This document shows, piece after piece, positions 10,427 to 21,550 of a stretch of 64,000 nt of DNA. The position numbers were made by a program, and so were the translations under genes. Source of the DNA: Adiantum capillus-veneris (Eukaryota > Streptophyta > Polypodiopsida > Polypodiales > Pteridaceae); the NCBI GenBank assembly GCA_014529385.2, contig CM043944.1, positions 172,982,740 through 173,046,739 of the forward strand, read 5' to 3'. The first letter of the stretch is position 1, and each line of letters opens with the position of its first letter. The notes under the pieces were generated by a model. That model did not search any database. It saw nothing but the letters and a program-made list of their open reading frames with translations, and was not told the origin of the DNA.

Positions 10427-12057
10427 TGTCATAAAATCTAATATCTAACCAACCCAAATGATTTTCTCATATTAAATTGATCACTTAATGTGGGAGAATA
10501 CACGGGAACAAGTGTTAAGATATAGATATGTGCTTATAGATCTATCTCAACACGGGGCCAATAGTAAAGGGGCCCAAATGGGAGATGGTCTATCAAGAGC
10601 AAGGCTAACCAATGGAGCATAAGACCTTACGGTTAGCTTCATTGAAGACCTCCAATAATGTGTGTAAAAGTCCTTTGACCTTAGGTAAGCTAGGGCTGAG
10701 CTTGAGGTGGGAACCTGGCCCAAGCTCATGGTGCTTGTCGTGCTTGAGGTGCTTGTCCTGCTTTAGGTGCTTGTCATGCTTGAGGTGCTTGATTAAGATG
10801 CTTGAGATGCTTGACTGGATCCATGCTTGAGGTGCTTGACTTGGTGCATGATTATGGTGCTTGAGGTGCCTTGAGAAGCTTGCCTGAGATGCTTGTGGGA
10901 ACACCCCCTACTTCAAGTGCTTTGTCATGCTTGATGACTAAGGTGCTTGAGCTCCTAAAGTCAAAAGCATCCCTACAAGAGGGGGGGCGAGCCCTTTTCC
11001 TAGGGATTAGAGAGAGAGAACACACACTCACACTCACAAGGGAAGCCCCAGCTTGAAGAGGCAGCAAGGACACATGTCAGGTCCCTACCCATGTTACCTT
11101 CATGTGTTGCTTGAAGCCTAGCCAGCTAGGCTTCAAAGGGGTCCAATGATAAATTACTTGAATTATCTAATTGATTTTGCATTTATCAAGTCCTCTCTCT
11201 CAAAGGGGAAAGGGGGACACTTGTCCCAAGGCTACCCATGTTGCTTGTAATGGCTCCTGCTTGGGATTGGTTAGGCCTGGAGGGGTCCAATGAGCTTCAA
11301 GCATGAGCTACAAGGGGGGGTCGACCCAAGCAAGCTAGGGGGGTGCTTAGGGGGTATACTCACCCACACACACTCACAAGCACTCTCATTGTGTACTATG
11401 CAAAGTGCAAGAGCTCCCTCTCCTTCTCCAAGCAAGTAGAGGTTGAGAGCATACACCAACACTCTTGGCTATGGAGTGCAAATCCAACCAAGAGCCATGC
11501 TTCAATGCTTAAGCTTGCCATCTCCTTCTTCTTCATTACTATGCTATTATGTATGCTAGCAACAAGAGTATGATAAGTGAGGAACTAATTCTTTCTCCTA
11601 CGAAATGTTTCTTCTTCCTCTTCCCTACCCTCATTCCCTGCTAGCTCTCTCCACCTTCGAAGGTGTTTGACGTCTTGGGACTGAGGCTTTGGATAGTTAA
11701 AGCTTTCTTCAAGTTTATGTTATGTTTGTGATGCATGAAGCCTTCCATCTTCATGGCATCACCTAGGTCACAAGGAACACAAAGACTGTATTGTAACAAG
11801 TCTCTCTTTAAGGGAGAAATCATAATACAAATGCCTATTGGAGGGGGGACCGGCTCCACATAAATCCGGTCCTCAATTGTTGTCATGTTCTCTAATCTCT
11901 CTCTCTTGCAAAAGTATTGTCTATGCCAAGTTAACTAATTGCTATGATTATGTTGTTATCTTCAATTATGTCAACCCGCTATGCTCACAAAATCCTTTCT
12001 TGAAAGTACTCTCATTAAATTCCGCTACTCTCACATATTAAGGCAAATTCCATTACA
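10427..12057 (+). repeat. 3' LTR of element A
   Basis: 1631 bp, TGTCATAA to CCATTACA, followed by the TSD copy TTCTC (12058-12062) and then element B integrase sequence. It differs from the 5' LTR at few positions by eye (for example AAGACCTTACGG against AAGACCTTAGGG). The U5 hairpin arms GACCGG and CCGGTC are intact here (11847-11873). Confidence 0.9.
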
Positions 12058-12062
12058 TTCTC

Positions 12063-13400
12063 TATGGCAATAGACTATGCGTTACTAGCTCACTACATGA
12101 GAAAGTAATGTATGAATCTCATGCTCCTTATTATGTGGGGAATAATGGGATTCAGTCTACCCTAAAGGGGATTGAAACATATTTCTATTGGCCTACCATG
12201 AAACCAAACAAACAAGAGTATGTTTCTAAATGTGTGGTATGCCAAAAGACAAAGTTTGATAGAGGGAAGCAACCTGGATTGCTTCAACCCTTGCCAATCC
12301 CTAATTCGCCATGGGAGAGCATATCCATGGATTTTATCTTTGGGTTGTCTAAGTCTATCCATGGGAATACGGGAATATGGACGATAGTAGACAGGTTCGG
12401 TAAACAAGCTCATTTTATACCTCTCAAAAAGACTATCAAAGCCCATCAAATGGCAACCCTCTTCATTTCACAAATCTTCAAGTACCATGGATTGCCAATG
12501 TCCATAGTGTCGGATAGAGATCCTAGAATGACCAGTAATTTCTAGAAGGGTCTCTTTGAGAATTTAGAGACAAGGCTAAATTTCTCTTCGACCTATCACC
12601 CGCAAACGGATGGCCAAAGTGAAATAGCTAACATAAAAATTCTTAATCTACTAAAAGCCTATGTAACGGAAGCAGATCAAATATCCCAATGGGAGAAGTA
12701 CTTACCCTTAGTGGAGTATGCCTACAATAACATTGTAGATACTTCCATGGGAAAAGCACCTCTTGAGGTAATTGAGGGAAGACCAAAAAGTTCCCTGCTA
12801 CTTAAGGTACACGGGAAGATCTTTGCTGCAGATGAGTATTGTCGAGACGTACAAGAATCTTTCCAAAAGATTAAAGATGGTATCTCTATCTCACAGCAAA
12901 GGCAAAAGGCTGCTTCTGATAAGCATAGAAGAGCCAAGCCTTTAAAGAAAATGGTTGGGTCTTACTTAAATTTCCCAAGGCTCAATTAAGGCACACTACA
13001 GGCAAGAATCCTACGAGACACCAAAAGTACTGTGCTAAGTTAGCAAAAAGGTACTATGGTCCCTTCCAGATTCTTAGGCCAATCAATGAGATAGCCTATT
13101 AACTAAGTTGCCCAGCCATTGGCTCATACACAATGCTTTCCATGTGAGCCTATCAAAGCCTTACAAAGGAGAGCCACCTCAAGAACCAACTATTGGAGAT
13201 CGAGGACCAAGAAGAGGTGTTGCAACCTGAGTCCATTCTCCGACATGAAGACAAGGTATTAACAGGCGGTAAGACTATCGGATGATATCTTATTAAGTTT
13301 AAGAATTATCCTTTTGAAGATGCTAGATGGATGCAAGGCATACAATTAAAGGATAACCTAAACCTTGTCAATGCTTACAATGCTTCCCTAGAGTAAGCAA
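12063..13400 (+). pseudogene. integrase and chromodomain-like tail, element B
   Basis: The zinc-binding region is recognisable, but its second histidine is changed (GNNG where C has GHRG) while CVVCQ is kept. The DDE core has SMDFIFGLSKS (first Asp), IVSDRDPRM (second Asp) and YHPQTDGQSE (Glu), with a stop after SNF near 12543. The GPY/F-type and chromodomain-like region lies at about 12950-13400 in shifted frames; a YLIKFKNYPFEDARWMQ-like stretch is readable near 13290-13335. Integrase would insert the cDNA, and the chromodomain would direct it to marked chromatin. It is broken by several stops. Confidence 0.8.
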
Positions 13401-13743
13401 ATGTGAAAATGTTTAAAATGAACAAAGTTTTTGTCTTATAAGACTCTCTTTTTTTTCATTGTGCACAAAAATGAAGTAATATGCATGCTTAAATCAAGTT
13501 TGCAGAGAAGATGTCTCCCAAACACAAAGTAGAGCTTGTCACTCTACTCTAGAAGATTGATAGGACTAAGGTGCAGACATGCTTGCGGCAGCTTAGGCTC
13601 TCAAGCACCAAATGGACTAGTCATTCATTCTGGAACGATGTCGTAGGGTAACATAGGGATCCTCTACCCGCTAGAAAAAATGTCTAGGCTTTATCTTCTC
13701 TACCCCATAGTTGATGACGACTATGATTTCAAGAGAGAGGTAA
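13401..13743 (+). other. 3' UTR and PPT of element B
   Basis: Non-coding stretch between the end of pol and the 3' LTR. It ends with the same purine tract (CAAGAGAGAGGTAA) as elements A and C. No other gene seen. Confidence 0.7.
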
Positions 13744-15271
13744 TGTCATAATAACTAATATCTAATTCTCCTAAATGATTTTCTCATGTTAAACTGATCA
13801 TTTAATATGGGAAGTGCCAGGGGAGAAAAAGCTAAAATATTGGTTAAGCTGGCTGACCAGCCACAGTAGGGATCCAAAGGAGGGAAAATAGGGATCCAAA
13901 GGGGGGGGGCATCTGCAAAAGAGCAATGTGCAAAGGTTTCAAAATTCAAAGGTTGTGTCCAAAGGTCATCACTAGGGAAATTGGATGCTTTGTCTGTGTA
14001 CCAAAAAAGTCTTCATTAATCCTACAAAGGAGGGGGCGAGCCCTGGAAGTAGGGGATGAGAGAGAAACACACACACACACACACTCACAAGCTCCTTTAC
14101 ACAAAGGGAATGAGGGACACATGTCAGCTCCCTAACCCAGACGCCCACAAGGTGTACTCAAATCCTATTGGATGGCCATGGAGGTCGACCAATGAGAATT
14201 AGGCTAGAGTAAATCTAGTTTAATTAATAAAAAAACACTTAATAAGAGAACCAAAAATAATTAAGCTCTCTAGAAGACTATTAGGCAGTCTCCCAAGGGA
14301 TCCAATGAGCATTCAGCAGTCCAATGGCTTGCCTGATTCCTATTGGCCAGGAGACAAAGGGGTCCATAGTTGCATTAATTAATTACATAAAGCTCTCACA
14401 AAAGGGGAAAGGGGGACACATGTCAGAAGGCTATCACGTATGCTACTTAACTTTCTTTGGCTAGGCTAGGAGGGGTCCAATGAGGTGCTAGCAAGAGCAA
14501 ATAGCAAGAGGGGTCGACCAAGAGAGAGAGGGGGCTGAATTTTACAAGGCATTAAGGCATACACAATCACACTAACTCATGTGTGAAGCAATAAGACTCT
14601 CTCTCTCCTTCTCAAGCTTTAATGGAAAGCTTATCACCTACTCCAAGCTTGTGAGAAGGGAGGCCTACACCAACAACTCTTGGCTTTGTGATGCAAATCC
14701 AACCAAGAGCCAAGCTTCAATGCATGCTCATCTCCTCTACCATGCTAATTACTAAGCTATGCTATGCTAATATGAGTGATTATGTGAGGAGATGTACATC
14801 TTTCTCGTAATACTACTCCTTCTTCCTCTCATCTACTCTCATACCCCGCTAGCTCTCACCATTTTTGAAGGTGTGTGAGGTCTTGAGTCTAAGACCGTGA
14901 GGGAATTGATGTTGTGTTTTATAAGTGTTTTGCTTAGTGCTTGAAGTTTCCATCTTCATTGCACTAGCTAGTATTGAAGGAACACAAAGAATTGTATTGT
15001 AAAATGTCTCTCTTGATGGGAGAAACCATAATACAAAGCCTTTTGGAGGGGGGACCAGCTCCATGTAAATCTGGTCCTCAACTGTTGTCAATAGCTTAAT
15101 TTATCTCTTTTGAAGTATTTTTCATGCTATCTAACTAGGTGTTATACTTTTTGTTGCTCTCTCCACCCAACCACTCTTGTTATTCTCATTAGGAATCTAT
15201 TCTAATGAAATGCTCACTAGGTTCATGCTATTTTCCACTACACACAAGCTACTAGGCCATTAAATGTTACA
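13744..15271 (+). repeat. 3' LTR of element B
   Basis: 1528 bp, starting TGTCATAATAAC and ending AAATGTTACA. It is related to the A LTR in its 3' third (AGCCTTTTGGAGGGGGGACC) but differs in U3. It carries GGACACATGTCA-type modules (14115, 14413) and ATTGG...CCAAT dyads (14165-14196, 14339-14368, 14455-14485). The U5 hairpin has arms GACCAG and CTGGTC (15050-15076), a paired change from A. The right flank is copia element F. Confidence 0.9.
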
Positions 15272-15831
15272 TTTGCAATCCTCAATCCAAACTTACATAG
15301 CAATGTCTCTATGTAACTTTTTTGACACAAGGAAATACCACCATAACAATGCTTAAACTATATGCCCAAGTAATGATGCAATATCCCCAAATCTTTCATC
15401 TTGAAAGTAGCATTCAAATCACCCTTAAATTCAGCAATATGTGCCTCATTAGGACCAGTGATCAATACATCATCCACATAAAAAACAACAATGAGAAGTA
15501 CATCGCCCTCACGCTTGACATACAATGTGCTTTTTGTTGGACTGTTAGGAAAGCCTCATTTGACCAAATGAATGTCAACTTTCTCATATCAAGCACGAGG
15601 AGATTGCTTCAACCTATAGAAAGCCTTCTTACATTTGCACACTTTGTCCTCTTGTCCTTTCTTGACAAAACCGTGAGGCTGCGTTACATAGAATTCCTCA
15701 AAAATGTCACCATTCAAGAAAGCAGTAACAATTTTGGATTGATGTACATCCCGACCAAAATGAGATGCCAATGCACATAGAAAAGGAACAGTAGTCATAC
15801 GACAAGTGGGAGCGAAAGTTTCTTCATAATC
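15272..15831 (-). pseudogene. copia reverse transcriptase, 3' part of fragment (element F)
   Basis: Minus-strand translation gives the copia RT block VKIVTAFLNGDIFEEFYVTQ-like (encoded near 15650-15800, ending FYRLKQSPRA). Further on, with frame breaks, come the YVDD-type region near 15460-15480 and, next to the cut at 15272, CQKSYIETLLCKFGL, a typical copia segment after the RT fingers/palm. The domain is interrupted by the solo LTR at its N-terminal side and by element B at its C-terminal side. Confidence 0.8.
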
Positions 15832-17449
15832 TGTAATGGAAATGGCCTATGAACTTTGAGAGTAGTGGAATTAGGAAAGTAGGTGAAGCACTTTTAAGAG
15901 ATTACTTTGTGAGCATAGCGGGTGAACTTAATTGATGGTAGCAACATAAACATGGTACTTAGTTAACTTGGCATGAACAATACTTTTACAAGAGAGAGAG
16001 TTTAGAGAACATGACAATAGTTGAGGACTGGATTCATATGGAGCCGGTCCCCCCTCCAATAGGCATTTGTATTATAGTTTCTCCCATCAAGAGAGACTTG
16101 GTACAATACAATCTTTGTGTTCCTTGTGACCTTGGTGATGCAATGAAGATGGAAAGCTTCATGCATCACAAACATAACATAACATAAACTTAAAGAAAGC
16201 ATTAACTGTCCCAAGCCTCAGTCCCAAGGCCTCAAACACCTTTGAAGGTGGAGAGAGCTAGCGGGGAATGAGGATATGGAAGAGGAAGAAGAAACATTGA
16301 ATAGGAGAAAGAAGTAGTTCCTCACTTATCATTACTCTTCTTGCTAGCATACATAATAGCATAGTAATTGAGATGGAGAAGATGGCAAGCTTAAGCATTG
16401 AAGCATGACTCTTGGTTGGATTTGCATTCCATAGCCAAGAGTGTTGGTGTAGGCTTTCACTCTCACAAGCTTGGAGAAGGAGGTGGTGTTCCTCAACTTT
16501 CACCAAGTGAGAATGGTGTTTCCAATGAGTGTGTGTGATGGTGTATATCCCCCTAGCACCCCCCTTTCTTGCTTTGGGCAAAAATTCTACTTGCTACAAG
16601 CTCATTGGACCCCTCTCCCCTTAGCCAATCACATCCAGCATGCAATCAAGCATATGGGTAGTCTTTTGACAAGTGCCCTCCTTACCCCTTAGAGAGAGAG
16701 AGCTTGAAAATATCTAGATATTTGTTAGGTGGAAGGAAAAGCTCATTGGACCCCTCTTTAGCCCAACCAATAGCATTCAAGCACCCATGTGGCTAAGCTT
16801 AGTGAGAGTCTGACATGTGTCCCATGTGCTCTTTTAGAATTCCCCTAACTTTGAGATTTTTATGCATAGAAGTTTCTCAAGAAATTTCCTCATTAAGTGA
16901 GTAGGTTCTCTTTTTGACTCAAGCATCTTACCCCCCATGCATAGGAAGCTTCTCAAGCAACTTCCTCATTAAATGTGACAAGTACCTCAAGTACCTTAGT
17001 CATCAAGCATGACAAGCACCTTAGGTGGAGTTCCCACCTCAAGCACAGCCCTAGCTTGCCTAAGTTTAGGTCGGGTTCCCACCTCAAGCACAGCCCTAGC
17101 TTGCCTAAGTTTAGATCGGGTTCCCACCTCAAGCACAGCCCTAGCTTGCCTAAGGTTCTCGCCTCAAGCACAACCCTAGCTTGCTTAAGGTCAAAAGGAC
17201 TTTTAACACTAACCATTGGAGGTCTTTAATGAAGCTAACCCTAAGGTCTTTTAAGCTTCATTAGTTAACCTTGCTCTTTGGCAGACCATCTCTCATTTGG
17301 GCCCCTTTACCATTGGCCCCGTGTTGAGATAGATCCGTAAGCACATGTCTATATTCTAACCCTTGTTACCGTTTATTATCCCATATTAAATTATCAGTTT
17401 AATATGAGAAAATCATTTGGGTTGGTTAGATATTAGATATTTGATGACA
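15832..17449 (-). repeat. solo LTR of the A family, TSD TAATC
   Basis: 1618 bp from TGTAATGG to ...TGATGACA, the full reverse complement of an A-type LTR with no internal region. It is flanked by a perfect TAATC duplication (15827-15831 and 17450-17454) inside copia RT. Such solo LTRs arise by recombination between the two LTRs of a full element. It has a distinctive triplication of a ~60-bp unit, CACAGCCCTAGCTTGCCTAA, at about 17036-17195, not seen in the other copies. Confidence 0.9.
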
Positions 17450-18470
17450 TAATCTATGCCTTTCTACTACGCATAGCCTTTTGCAACAAGTCGAGCCTTA
17501 TGGCGATCAACCACACCATCTGGCTTGCGTTTTAACTTGTAAACCCACATCAGCCAAAGAATAAAAATCTGATGCATACGAGGCATGGCAAGAACCTGAA
17601 CGAGTATGACTAGACAAAGATGCATCTAATTTACTATCACGCAAAGTGTGCACCAGCCATTTCGGCATACCATTTTCAGAAACCCCCATAGGCTGTACGT
17701 TTGCCTCATTTGAATTTACATTTGAACTTCCACCACTAAAAAGAGGTAGTAAACTGTCATAAATGTCTTGTGAGCTTGCATTACTATCTCTAGTACATGA
17801 CAACAAAGGCTGAATAGAATCTTCCACAAACAGAACATCACGTGAGACCAAAATACACTTTGTTTGCAGATGGTACAACCTGTAACCTTTGCTTTCAGCA
17901 CTATAACCAACAAAAATACATTTCACAGCCTTATCATCCAATTTTCTATGCTACGCTTGTGGCACTAAACCATAAGCCAAACAGCCATGCTTCATATGGA
18001 GTCATAGACTGCAACGCTTTTGTAGGACACCTGTTGAGTACATAAGTGGCACACATGACAACCTCGAGCCAAAACAAATGTGGTAAAGCTTGACTCTTGA
18101 CCATACATCGTGCCATTTCCATAAGAGACCTGTTTTTCCTCTTAGCAACACCATTTTGCTGAGGCGTATATGGCACTGTACATTGGTGTTTTATCCCACG
18201 ACTAGCTAGAAATGCATTCAATTCATGAGACATATACTCCCCTCCTTGATGAGAACGGAGGGTGCCCATAGTACATTTTGAGACATTTTTAGCCATATCA
18301 AGAAATTGTGTGAAGCACATAAACACTTCAGCATTAGCTTTCAACAGATATACCCATGCATGCCTAGAGTAGTCACATCAATGAAAGTCATGAAGTACAA
18401 GTAATTTCCCAAGGACGGAGTTTGCATAGGCCCACAAACATCACTATGCACAAGTTGCAATCTGCATTAT
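17450..18470 (-). pseudogene. copia integrase core and linker, catalytically dead (element F)
   Basis: On the minus strand the integrase begins near 18470 with VCGPMQTPSLGN, then FIDVTT, LRSHQGGEYMS, YTPQQNGVAKRKNRSLMEMA and YVLNRCPTKALQSMTPYEAW. It is followed by the linker KCIFVGYSAESKGYRLY (about 17930-17880). The second catalytic Asp is His (LRS-H) and the catalytic Glu is Lys (NGVA-K). Both are single-base changes, so the enzyme would be inactive. A stop separates the two open parts near 17945. Confidence 0.85.
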
Positions 18471-18878
18471 TGCACGAACTGACCCATCCTTTGGAAACTT
18501 AGCACGCTGCATTTTACCCAAAATACAGCCTTCACAAACATGCTTGACAGGTGCTTCAAGAGGCAGCAAAGAAGCAACCATATCAGATTTTTGTAAACAC
18601 AGCAAACTGGCAAAATTCAGATGCCCAAAACGTGCATGCCACCGTTTTGCATCTAAAACAGTCTTTGAATCTGCAACTGCATTTGCGAAATTTAGTCCAC
18701 ACGTGTCATACAGAGTGAGCTTATACAACCCACGACACAAAAGGCCAGATGCAACAATTTCATCACCAAAATTGAGATCATGAACTTTACATCTGTCATC
18801 CACAAATTTGACTACGAGACCAAGTCTAGCCAGTGCAGATACAAACAAAAGTTTCTTTTTTATCCCAAGTACATACAA
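18444..18878 (-). pseudogene. GAG-pre-integrase domain (element F)
   Basis: The open stretch of 144 codons on the minus strand includes LYKLTLYDTCG, then the zinc-binding HHCC region WHARFGHLN...CEGCILGKMQRAKFP. This is the pre-integrase zinc domain of copia polyproteins. It overlaps the start of the core domain described next to it. Upstream (18860-19243) lies the protease part, with WYFDSGATKHISS-like sequence (D-S-G active site) encoded near 19040-19070. Confidence 0.8.
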
Positions 18879-19243
18879 TGCATCAACAAGTGTGAAAGAA
18901 CTACCATTTGCAACAATAAGGACAATCTTTCTAACTCCTTAAACAAGATAAGAGCATTGTTGGCACAAGTCACCATATTCCCATGAGGGATAGACTCAAT
19001 AGAGGTAAACAAATCACGATGTGAGCTAATGTGCTTTGTAGCACCACTGTCAAAATACCACACATGTGAACCTGCAGCAACTGACATACATGCATCATGG
19101 ATAGTAGGATCATAAGTGCACTTTGTACTAAATGCCCATTCTGCATCAACATCAGCATCACAATCTCCTTTGATAGAAGACTCTACAATCGCTGCACTTG
19201 TATTGGACCCTGTAGTGGATCCAGCCTCTTTCTTCTTAGCCAC
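18860..19243 (-). pseudogene. copia protease region (element F)
   Basis: The minus-strand stretch contains HVWYFDSGATKHISSHRDLF, the classic copia protease active-site motif (D-S-G-A). It is followed by GNMVTCANNALI, where the family usually has a short loop leading to the GAG-pre-integrase domain. The frame then shifts. It would process the copia polyprotein. Confidence 0.8.
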
Positions 19244-19264
19244 TTTTGCCTTTAATTTCGGACA

Positions 19265-20130
19265 CTAATTGATCAAGTGATCATTAGCTTTACAATAATG
19301 GCAACGCATCTTCTTTTTGCCCTTATCACCAGAATTGCCAGACGAAGTGTTGCCAATAGAATCATTAGGAATAGAAGTTTTACCACTCACACAAGAACCA
19401 TAAGAAGTGGTTACATTGTTGTTCCCACCTTTTCTTTGAGCTGCAATAAAAGTCACTTCAACTGCACGTTGCCTAGTCCTATTTTTTTTGGAAAGTGACT
19501 CTTGCAACAGCAATGTGCATAATGCATCAAACTTGACAACTTCAGGATTTCCTTACTAGCAAAAGTCTGGTAAGAATCTGGAAAAGTATCAAGAACAGTC
19601 TGCACAAGTGAACTGTCAGAAATGACTTCTCCTACAGAAATTAGTTGCTCATTAACATCCTTAACACCAGCAAGGAAAGTGTCCATTCCATCTTCCTCAT
19701 GCATAATCTTTGATTCCAGCTCTTTACGCAGCAAAGCAATTTTAGTCTCTTTGCGACTTGCATAAAGACCTGCTAGAATATCCCAAGCCTGTTTTGCAGA
19801 TTTTGCTGAACAGATGTGAAGAGTGGTAGTGCACTTCACAGACAATGCAATCAATGCATGAGCCTACGCATCTCTTACATCCAAACAAGTGTGCTCAGCC
19901 GTAGGCAAAACAGCTCTGACAGTAGCAACCCTAGCAGCAAAACCTGGAGCATCCTCAACATCGCCTGCATCCATAGTACCAAGACGTACACCAATGCCTT
20001 GCACAATGTTCCAAACTCCATTTGATACAAGTACATGTTGCATCATGTAAGCCCACATAGGGTAATTGTCCCCATCCAATCTGTCCTCAGCAGCAAACAT
20101 CTTGAACACATATGTGTTGTTGTCAGTCAT
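19265..20130 (-). pseudogene. copia gag (element F)
   Basis: Start codon at 20130 on the minus strand (MTDNNTYVFKMFAAEDRL), 350 bp inside the 5' LTR. The conserved gag sequence DGDNYPMWAYMMQHVL leads to AWDILAGLYASRK and ESKIMHEEDGMDTFLAGV. A zinc knuckle, CHYCKANDHLIN, lies near 19310-19270, where the last Cys codon is affected. Stops at about 19861 and a frameshift at about 19550 split it. Close similarity to element E (52684 onward) confirms the frame and start. Confidence 0.85.
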
Positions 20131-20471
20131 GGCAAATGCATGCACCTTATGTGAAAACTGTCTAAAATGAGGATAAACTAAGTGAGACCAGCACATGCTA
20201 TCACAACCCGCAGTAGACTGTATGGGACCTATTATGCAGTAATTCGAAGTAACAAATATTCTGCGCAAAATGACAAATTGCATGTGCATATCTGGTTGTA
20301 GTGGAAACGGAGGTCGAAATGAGTCCGAAATGAAATTCTGATCAGATCAAGCTCTACGACTTCTCCCAAAAAAAAATATGACCTGCTGACGCTCACCAAA
20401 GCTCGTTGAAATCTGAGATAAGCAGGGGTGTTCTAACGATGCTGCCGACTAAGCCCAGGAGGACGTGACCT

Positions 20472-20483
20472 GCTCTGATACCA
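20472..20483 (-). other. primer-binding site, initiator tRNA-Met, element F
   Basis: GCTCTGATACCA on plus is the complement of TGGTATCAGAGC. It lies two bases inside the LTR end at 20486, as in element E. Confidence 0.85.
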
Positions 20484-20485
20484 AT

Positions 20486-20712
20486 TGTTGGAATTAGGGT
20501 TGCAAGGAAACACACACAGCTTGGAGAAGATGAAGTGAGATCAAGGCACACAATAGAGAGTGTGTTACTTAGTGTACGATGGAAGGATAAATAGCCCTAG
20601 AGTGATGGGCATATATACAATGCACGGGGGGGAAAATCTCGTAAAGAGGGAAAAAATGCATCAGCGATCCTAGTGTGCTCACACACATCACTACGACATG
20701 TATATGGTAACA
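20486..20712 (-). repeat. 5' LTR of copia element F
   Basis: 227 bp. On the minus strand it starts TGTTACCATATACATG and ends AATTCCAACA. The boundaries come from comparison with the LTR of element E (52097-52321, 225 bp). The short length is typical of copia. The 40 bp at 20713-20752 beyond it match neither family and may be the original target. Confidence 0.85.
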
Positions 20713-20752
20713 CCAAGGACCACGACATCGAGTTTGGGTAGCACATTGGTCT

Positions 20753-21133
20753 GAGACCGTGAGGGAATTGATGTTGTGTTTTATAAGTGTGAGCTTGGTG
20801 CTTGAAGCTTCCATCTTCATTGCACCAGCAAGTTATTGAAGGAACACAATGTATTATATTGTAAAATGTCTCCCTTGATGGGGGAAACCTATAATACAAA
20901 GCCTTTTGGAGGGGGACTGGCTCCATGTAAATCCGGTCCTCAACTATTGTCAATAAGTTAATTTCTCTCTCTTTGAAGTATTGTTCATGCTATCTAACTT
21001 GGTGTTATGATTTTGTTGCTCTCTCCATCCAAGCACTCTTGCTATGCTCATTAGGAATCTATTTTAATGAAATGCTCACTATGTCTATGTTATTTTCCGC
21101 TACACACAAGTTACTAGACCATTAAATGTTACA
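20753..21133 (+). repeat. 5' LTR of element C, 3' quarter only
   Basis: Matches 14877-15271 of the B LTR, starting at GGTCTGAGACCGTGAGG and ending AAATGTTACA. The hairpin arms are GACTGG and CCGGTC (20913-20939), still pairable through G-U. About 1.15 kb of U3 is missing. Confidence 0.85.
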
Positions 21134-21134
21134 T

Positions 21135-21146
21135 TGGTCTCAGAGC
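21135..21146 (+). other. primer-binding site, element C
   Basis: TGGTCTCAGAGC, one base changed from the tRNA-iMet complement in element A, one base after the LTR end. It marks the LTR end at 21133. Confidence 0.85.
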
Positions 21147-21550
21147 ACAAGGTTTCTCTTTTCTTGCTCAAGAAGAGAGGTCCTCAAGCTAACTATAAAT
21201 GGTTGGTATTATTAATTGCAATTGAGTAAGTAGAATAGGGATTTTTCAGCCTTGCAGTGCACCTGCTTCGTGCAAATAACGGGGCATCACCGTCAAGAGC
21301 TATGGTCTTAATAGCGGAGTCCTACGAGGCTTGCCTATGGCTTAACCACTATTGAGCTATTAGAATCTTGACAAGAGCCGGTATTGTTTTGGTGTTGAAA
21401 GACCCTCTCTTATATTCCTTGAAATTAATGATATTCGAGCCACGGGTACAGGAGCTTGAGTGCTTTTCTAAAGGGGTTAAGAGGAGTAGCAACTAGGGCT
21501 TGAAGTGCCAAAGTACACCTAAAAAATTTTACACCTAAAAGTTGTTAGAA

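Larger units (their letters stand above)
3191..12057 (+). mobile_element. rearranged Ty3/gypsy element A nested in B, TSD TTCTC
   Basis: Two near-identical LTRs (3191-4819 and 10427-12057) face the same way and are flanked by a perfect 5-bp duplication, TTCTC at 3186-3190 and 12058-12062. Host element B is exactly interrupted by it. The interior is not colinear. It runs PBS, gag, a partial reverse LTR (6027-7056), protease plus the start of RT, a complete reverse LTR (7858-9398), reverse 3' UTR and integrase tail (9399-10315), then forward 3' UTR and PPT. Most of pol is absent, so it could only have moved with enzymes supplied in trans. The close match of the LTRs (few differences by eye) suggests a fairly recent insertion. 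Confidence 0.85.
1..15271 (+). mobile_element. Ty3/gypsy chromovirus-like element B, interrupted by element A
   Basis: The gag-PR-RT-RNaseH part lies at 1-3190. The integrase, chromodomain-like tail, polypurine tract and 3' LTR lie at 12063-15271. The split falls inside one sentence of sequence: 3181-3190 followed by 12063 onward matches the uninterrupted copy in element C near 24635-24650. The 5' LTR and start of gag are left of the window. Domain order PR-RT-RNaseH-IN is that of Ty3/gypsy, and the C-terminal chromodomain-like stretch points to a chromovirus. Many stops and frameshifts show it is dead. Its right end (15271) abuts copia element F in the middle of that element's reverse transcriptase, so B appears to have inserted into F; the matching TSD would lie outside the window. 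Confidence 0.85.
15272..20712 (-). mobile_element. Ty1/copia element F, truncated and interrupted
   Basis: Read on the minus strand: 5' LTR (20712-20486), PBS, gag, GAG-pre-integrase, integrase, a linker region and then RT, broken by a solo gypsy LTR at 15832-17449. The RT is cut at 15272 by element B, so the RNase H and 3' LTR are outside the window or lost. Order integrase before RT defines copia. Its gag is closely similar to that of element E at 52684, so F and E are one family. Confidence 0.85.

Noticed and set aside
20713-20752. TSD for copia element F (CCAAG)
   Set aside because: The other end of F is outside the window, so no duplication can be shown.
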